Shown here in pieces: positions 5,880 through 9,675 of a stretch of DNA of 9,675 nucleotides. The DNA is taken from positions 1 to 9,675 of the forward strand of contig JAEZJK010000053.1 in the NCBI GenBank assembly GCA_023415835.1, written 5' to 3'. The notes under the pieces were generated by a model that was not told where the DNA came from, made no database searches, and saw nothing but the letters and a program-made list of their open reading frames with translations. Position 1 is the first letter of the stretch, and each line of letters opens with the position of its first letter. Source of the stretch: Bacillota bacterium (GTDB lineage: Bacteria; Bacillota; UBA4882; UBA8346). A program made the translations under genes and the position numbers.

Positions 5880-7088
5880 ATGAAAACTATAAAACCGAAT
5901 GTTAGTGTAATTATTCCTTGTTACAATATAAAAAACGAGTTACTTTTGAACTTAGCTTCTTTTAGTGGTCAAATTTATCCTAAGACAAAATTTGAGTTAG
6001 TGATCGTTAATGATGGTTCAACCGATGGCACATCCCAAGCAATAACCAAACAATTTACTGATTTAAGCATGAAAATGGTGGATTTAAAAGAACGAAAAGA
6101 CCGGACCATTGCCAGGAACCGTGGTTTGGACGTTGCCGAAGGAGATATAATCATCTTTTGTGACGGAGACACTATTTGTTATCCTAATTTTATCAGCTCA
6201 CATGTTGAACAATACCAAAATACCGCTAATACGGTTGTAAGCGGTATGTCTAAATGGCCTAGTATCTTTACTTTTGTTCGAAATGATTTTGATCCTGTTA
6301 CCCAAAAACTACTAAACGCATTTCTAAATCAACATCAAAAATTGAAGAGCAAACTTCCGCTACATATAGAAAAAACAATCCCGCTTTTTAAGAAAGAAGA
6401 TGTCCTTAGCGGTAAAATCTTTAAATATGTTTTTTATCCTAAATGGGCTGACAAAATTAGCAAGATAGTTCATGAATATGGATTAAATCTACTGGACTAC
6501 CCTGTACCCTGGCTGTTTTTTATTACGCGCAATTGCTCCGTTAGCAAAGAGGCTTTAAAAGAAACCCGTTTTGATGAAACTTTTAGTAGATGGGGTATGG
6601 ATGATTGGCAACTTGGATATCGGTTATACCAAAACGGAGCGCAATTTAAATGTACGGAACCGACCAATATTCATCAAGAACATCCCCGTCAGTGGAAAGA
6701 AAGAAAAAATGAGCTATTATTGAATTACAAAAAATTTTGCCGGCAATTTCCGGTATTGCCGGTATACTTAATTGGATTAACCCATTTTGGTTGGAATTAT
6801 TACCGCTATAGTAAAGTGATTGCTGATTATAATATCGTAAAATCGGAAGGACGAGCGGAGATGGCGTCCTTCTTAAAGTATTTTGAAATCATGGCAGTCG
6901 AACAATACAATATATTGGCGCGTTATGGCAATCGCGGCGAATATGCGCTTGATTGGGAACATCGAAAATACTTATGGGGCGAAATTACTTATAATCAACT
7001 TAAAAATTGTAGCGAAGAGATGTATGAAACCGGACGATTTTCTTATTTAAATAACGCATTTTCCGAATTCGCCTGTTTAAAAAGATGA
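5880..7088 (+). CDS. Family-2 glycosyltransferase with a Glyco_transf_7C-like motif and long C-terminal region
   Basis: A 402-residue protein, longer than a single GT-A domain. The N-terminal domain begins VSVIIPCYN (8-16), has VNDGSTDG (43-50), an ARNRGLDVAEGD segment (78-89) and CDGDT (94-98) as the DxD metal site. An insertion of about 110 residues (roughly 105-215) separates this from FSRWGMDDWQLGYRL (235-249), the acceptor-side motif seen in galactosyltransferase-type Glyco_transf_7C domains, followed by HQEHPRQW (265-272). Residues from about 290 to 402 match nothing I recognise; they are rich in Tyr, Asn and aromatic residues, without a clear transmembrane helix. Start ATG 5880 has only a weak ribosome site (GCAGGG). 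It starts a plus-strand pair with the next gene 14 bases downstream. The region upstream holds the pseudogene, so it may have its own promoter. The sugar donor is unknown. Confidence 0.82.
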   Translation: MKTIKPNVSVIIPCYNIKNELLLNLASFSGQIYPKTKFELVIVNDGSTDGTSQAITKQFTDLSMKMVDLKERKDRTIARNRGLDVAEGDIIIFCDGDTICYPNFISSHVEQYQNTANTVVSGMSKWPSIFTFVRNDFDPVTQKLLNAFLNQHQKLKSKLPLHIEKTIPLFKKEDVLSGKIFKYVFYPKWADKISKIVHEYGLNLLDYPVPWLFFITRNCSVSKEALKETRFDETFSRWGMDDWQLGYRLYQNGAQFKCTEPTNIHQEHPRQWKERKNELLLNYKKFCRQFPVLPVYLIGLTHFGWNYYRYSKVIADYNIVKSEGRAEMASFLKYFEIMAVEQYNILARYGNRGEYALDWEHRKYLWGEITYNQLKNCSEEMYETGRFSYLNNAFSEFACLKR

Positions 7089-7102
7089 TAGGAGGGTCAA
7101 AT

Positions 7103-8077
7103 ATGCTTGTTAGCATCATTTTAGTAACTCATAATTCTTTAGATTATTTAAAAGATTGTCTTGCTCATCTAAAAAAATATACTAATTGCCCTTATGAACT
7201 GATCATTATTGATAATGCCTCCAAAGACGGTTCAGTAGCATGGCTAAAAAACTATCGGAAAACGGTAAAAAACAATAAATGGATGAAAAGGTTAAATATT
7301 ATTTTTAATAAAAAAAATAAATTTTTTACTAGAGCGGTAAATCAAGGAATTTTTGAAGCAAAAGGAAATTATTATGCGATCCTAAATGCTGACGTAGTAG
7401 TGACAGAAAATTGGCTAAAAAACATACTCAAATATTTCGAAATACTTCCAGACGCTGCGGCTATTGGCCCAATAATTGGAGGCACCCGTATTGCCAGCCA
7501 TTTATTATTTGATCAAAGTTATGAAGATAACTTTGGTAAACTTCAATTTCAATATCCTCCTGATAAAGATTTACAAGAATTTGCCCGTGATTTTCAGAAG
7601 CAATATAGCGGAGATTACATCGAAGCTAAAGTATTATGTTTCGCATGCGCAGTTTTAAAACGATCGGTGGTAGAAAAAATCGGCGGGCTTGATAAGAACT
7701 TTTTATTACGCGGCGATGATTGGGAATGGTGTTTAAGGGCAAGGGTCGCCGGTTATGGCGCTTATATAGCGGCAGATACCTTTATCCTTCATTACAGTAG
7801 GGGATCAATTGATACACTACCGTCAACAAAAGAGTCGGAATTGAATAAACATGATGGAGACCATTGGTTGAATATTCTTTATTCATATCATAATCCCGCT
7901 ACTCTGCCCCAAGACCGAATCTTAATTAAAGACATATGGAATGCTCCTTTTCTAGATGTCAGCCATCTTAATCCTCAAATAACTAAACTTTTGACTTTCG
8001 AAGATCTTTTTACAAATAAATTTCCTTTTTACTATTCCGGCAGATGCCGAAGAAGTGAGCACGGTACTAATAGGTAA
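7103..8077 (+). CDS. Family-2 glycosyltransferase (rhamnosyltransferase-like class)
   Basis: A 324-residue GT-A glycosyltransferase. VSIILVTHNSLDYL (3-16) starts the fold, IDNAS (36-40) replaces DDGS as in rhamnosyl-/WcaA-type enzymes, AVNQGI (78-83) and NADVVVT (95-101) hold the metal-binding DxD equivalent (A96-D97-V98, so one aspartate only), and GGLDKNFLLRGDDWEWCLRA (194-213) with HYSRG (230-234) is the catalytic region with D205, D206 and E208. A C-terminal tail of about 80 residues follows. The ATG at 7103 is chosen over an in-frame ATG at 7085 because GGAGGG (7091-7096) precedes it by six bases. It is 14 bases downstream of the previous gene, so co-translated. It is the closest intact relative in this window of the decayed gene at 5186-5834. 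Its last 11 bases overlap the convergent kinase gene. It is very A/T-rich in places (about 15% G+C in 7261-7320). Confidence 0.85.
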   Translation: MLVSIILVTHNSLDYLKDCLAHLKKYTNCPYELIIIDNASKDGSVAWLKNYRKTVKNNKWMKRLNIIFNKKNKFFTRAVNQGIFEAKGNYYAILNADVVVTENWLKNILKYFEILPDAAAIGPIIGGTRIASHLLFDQSYEDNFGKLQFQYPPDKDLQEFARDFQKQYSGDYIEAKVLCFACAVLKRSVVEKIGGLDKNFLLRGDDWEWCLRARVAGYGAYIAADTFILHYSRGSIDTLPSTKESELNKHDGDHWLNILYSYHNPATLPQDRILIKDIWNAPFLDVSHLNPQITKLLTFEDLFTNKFPFYYSGRCRRSEHGTNR

Positions 8078-8987
8078 ACCATTTCGGTTCTTTATTTGAT
8101 TTCAAATCATGCTCTTTGACAATTTCTTCAATCAGTTTCAACCTTAACGGAAACCTTAACGGCTGTTTTTGATAAGCCCAGGCCAATCTACGGTGCAAAT
8201 TCATCATTACATATAGGTTATACATTTCCCAAAAAGTATCGGGTGGCCGTCCCCCGCAATAACCGATTATTTCGCCGTTAACAAAGGGAACGCTACAACT
8301 TTTACTTCCCCAAGGCAGCTTATAAAAATCATGGATAGGATCGCCCCATTTATATCCATTAAAATCAATAACTCCGTTAAATTTATTATTATGAATGATA
8401 ATGTTTCGCACCCCGTAATCATAGTGTAGAAACCGATACGGCCTTCCTTTCATCAAATCAACATGGTTGTTAATATAATCCACAACATATTTCTCTTTAT
8501 AAAAAGAAAGATCTAGCTTTTTAAAGGCTTTTAAGTCCGCTAAAAATTTGGGGTACCTTTTGTCAAACCAATCCTTAGTCTTTTTAGGGCATTTTAATTT
8601 ATGCAACTTTTTCAATTCCGTACCGGCGGCGATTCCAATCTCTAATTGCTCATTCTTTGTTAAATTAGGTAGAATGGATTCGCTCGACTTTCCCTCAATA
8701 TATTCAAAAACTGTATAGCAGTATTTATGACCGGATGTTTTATCAAAGACAACCGGTTTCAAACACTTAACTCCCTTTTTATAAAAATAACGGATAATAT
8801 TGAACATTTTTTGATACTTATGAAATCTTCCGATTTTTGCCACACGCAAGATGAATTTTTCCTGGTTGTCACTGAGCAAAAGGTATTTTTTTTCAGGTGA
8901 TTGGCCTTTTTGTAAGGGTTGTATTTGGTCGACCAAGTTTAATACCTTGTGGCGCGTAATAATGTTATCTAAAACTTCGTAATCCAT
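8067..8987 (-). CDS. Aminoglycoside-phosphotransferase-fold kinase (sugar/coat kinase-like)
   Basis: A 306-residue protein of the APH/choline-kinase superfamily. The N-lobe has KFILRVAK (44-51) as the ATP-site strand and a hinge FEYIEGKS (94-101). The catalytic loop is HYDYGVRN (188-195; H188, D190, N195), the metal-binding site IDFNG (207-211; D208), and WGDPIHDFYKL (214-224) is the usual helix after it. All catalytic residues are present. The fold does not prove antibiotic resistance; next to spore-coat glycan genes a sugar or coat-component kinase is more likely, but the substrate is unknown. Start ATG 8987 is set by GGAGG (8995-8999) seven bases upstream, rather than an in-frame ATG at 9041 inside the preceding gene. 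It lies 29 bases after the glycosyltransferase at 9017 in the same direction. Its stop codon overlaps the convergent glycosyltransferase by 11 bases. Confidence 0.8.
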   Translation of the reverse strand: MDYEVLDNIITRHKVLNLVDQIQPLQKGQSPEKKYLLLSDNQEKFILRVAKIGRFHKYQKMFNIIRYFYKKGVKCLKPVVFDKTSGHKYCYTVFEYIEGKSSESILPNLTKNEQLEIGIAAGTELKKLHKLKCPKKTKDWFDKRYPKFLADLKAFKKLDLSFYKEKYVVDYINNHVDLMKGRPYRFLHYDYGVRNIIIHNNKFNGVIDFNGYKWGDPIHDFYKLPWGSKSCSVPFVNGEIIGYCGGRPPDTFWEMYNLYVMMNLHRRLAWAYQKQPLRFPLRLKLIEEIVKEHDLKSNKEPKWFTY

Positions 8988-9016
8988 TTTCAATCCTCCA
9001 ATCTCCAACCAGGATC

Positions 9017-9675
9017 CTACTTTTTGTTCATCATCTTCCACCCATGCGACACCAACCAGCGCAGAATTTTGGATTTTTCATGAAAGATGTTCTTCTGGCG
9101 GCGCAGGGCTTTTTTGGGAGCTTCATCGTGTAGTTGTTCGAAACCTTTGGCTACCGGTACGATAGCAGGATGCCCTTTTGTTAAATCCCATATAGCGCAA
9201 CTAGCGGAAAGATCGGTGGTAAAAATATTCGGGCTTAAAACCTTCAGCGCTTCCCAGGACCAATGGTCGGGAATGAGTTTGTACAAGCTGGTTTTAAGCA
9301 TCATTCCCTTATTGGGCATCACCAGATCCACTTTATACGGGGTTTTTATTCTCTGGGACAGGTATAAATCCCGTTTGGTATAATTATTAAAAGGAGGTTT
9401 AAATCTACTGCCTTGCTGCGCTACCGCCGGATAACGCAGGACCCATTTTCGCAAAGCGGTCAAACCGGCTTTGGTCAATAAATAATCGTCATCGATAACT
9501 AATACATAAGGTTTGGTTGTATTTAAAGCCCCGAGATGTTTGCCCATTGGCCCAATGTTTTCGGAATTTGTAATATTATGAGTCGCTTCCGGAATTGGTT
9601 TAGCGCCGTTATTCCAAACAATGACTTCGGTAAGGCCTAACCCCAACAAACGTCTGACACAAGCTCTGGCGTTTT
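9017..9675 (-). CDS. Glycosyltransferase (GT-A-like), N-terminus cut by the window edge
   Basis: Two hundred and eighteen residues are visible and the frame is open to the right edge (it reads ...NARACVRRLLGLGLTEVI), so the TTG at 9649 is not the real start. The pattern LGLTEVIVWNNG, then NIGPMGKHLGAL and YVLVIDDDYLL fits a GT-A nucleotide-binding half with IDDD as the DxD metal motif. Later MPNKGMMLKTSLYKLIPDHW and FTTDLSASCAIWDLT (a TD pair preceding a hydrophobic helix) resemble the acceptor side of family-2/GT64-like enzymes. The tail KSKILRWLVSHGWKMMNKK is basic and amphipathic, possibly a membrane-surface anchor. The stop is 29 bases before the APH-fold kinase on the same strand, so the two are probably co-transcribed. 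The precise family and donor sugar are uncertain. Confidence 0.68.
   Translation of the reverse strand, partial: NARACVRRLLGLGLTEVIVWNNGAKPIPEATHNITNSENIGPMGKHLGALNTTKPYVLVIDDDYLLTKAGLTALRKWVLRYPAVAQQGSRFKPPFNNYTKRDLYLSQRIKTPYKVDLVMPNKGMMLKTSLYKLIPDHWSWEALKVLSPNIFTTDLSASCAIWDLTKGHPAIVPVAKGFEQLHDEAPKKALRRQKNIFHEKSKILRWLVSHGWKMMNKK

Noticed and set aside
6738..6768. Repeated CCGG/GCCGGTA units
   Set aside because: They fall inside the coding sequence for QFPVLPVYL of the GT2 gene and are explained by codon choice.
8067..8987. Antibiotic-resistance phosphotransferase
   Set aside because: Only the general APH fold is visible; the spore-coat glycan context and lack of resistance-specific signatures make a resistance claim unsupported.
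1..9675. CRISPR arrays, tRNA or rRNA genes, riboswitches, phage attachment sites
   Set aside because: I looked on both strands and saw no regularly spaced repeats, cloverleaf, rRNA segment or recognised riboswitch pattern.

Overview
The window looks like part of a spore-surface (coat or crust) glycan locus from an endospore-forming Firmicute, probably a Clostridia-like lineage. The evidence is a convincing CotSA/CotS pair, strong AGGAGG-type ribosome binding sites before most genes, TTG and GTG starts, and a perfect mother-cell sigma -10 motif (CATACAATA) in front of cotS. I cannot name a genus. Nearly every intact gene encodes either a glycosyltransferase or a kinase-fold protein; the exceptions are one sugar-nucleotide SDR enzyme and an insertion-sequence end.

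Layout. Positions 1-131, minus strand: the 5' end of an IS256-like transposase and the tip of its element, stopping 21 bases short of the cotSA stop codon. 153-2410, minus: cotS then cotSA, overlapping by ATGA. 2411-2740: a divergent intergenic region with the candidate sporulation promoter. 2741-5179, plus: NAD-dependent epimerase/dehydratase, a very small kinase-like protein, and a family-2 glycosyltransferase, with 44-58 base gaps. 5180-5879: no intact gene, but the minus strand holds a heavily decayed family-2 glycosyltransferase pseudogene (frameshifts plus two in-frame stops). 5880-8077, plus: two more family-2 glycosyltransferases 14 bases apart. 8067-9675, minus: a glycosyltransferase running off the right edge, followed by an aminoglycoside-phosphotransferase-fold kinase whose stop overlaps the convergent glycosyltransferase by 11 bases.

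How the genes may work together (inference). The SDR enzyme would supply a modified nucleotide sugar and the glycosyltransferases would assemble a polysaccharide or glycoprotein on the forespore surface in the mother cell. The kinase-fold proteins recur next to glycosyltransferases: CotS/CotSA, the 177-residue kinase-like protein with the glycosyltransferase at 4367, and the 306-residue APH-fold protein with the glycosyltransferase at 9017. This repeated kinase-fold plus glycosyltransferase pairing is the most interesting feature of the window. Base composition changes sharply from gene to gene, which together with the pseudogene and the IS end suggests a locus rearranged and partly acquired piecemeal.
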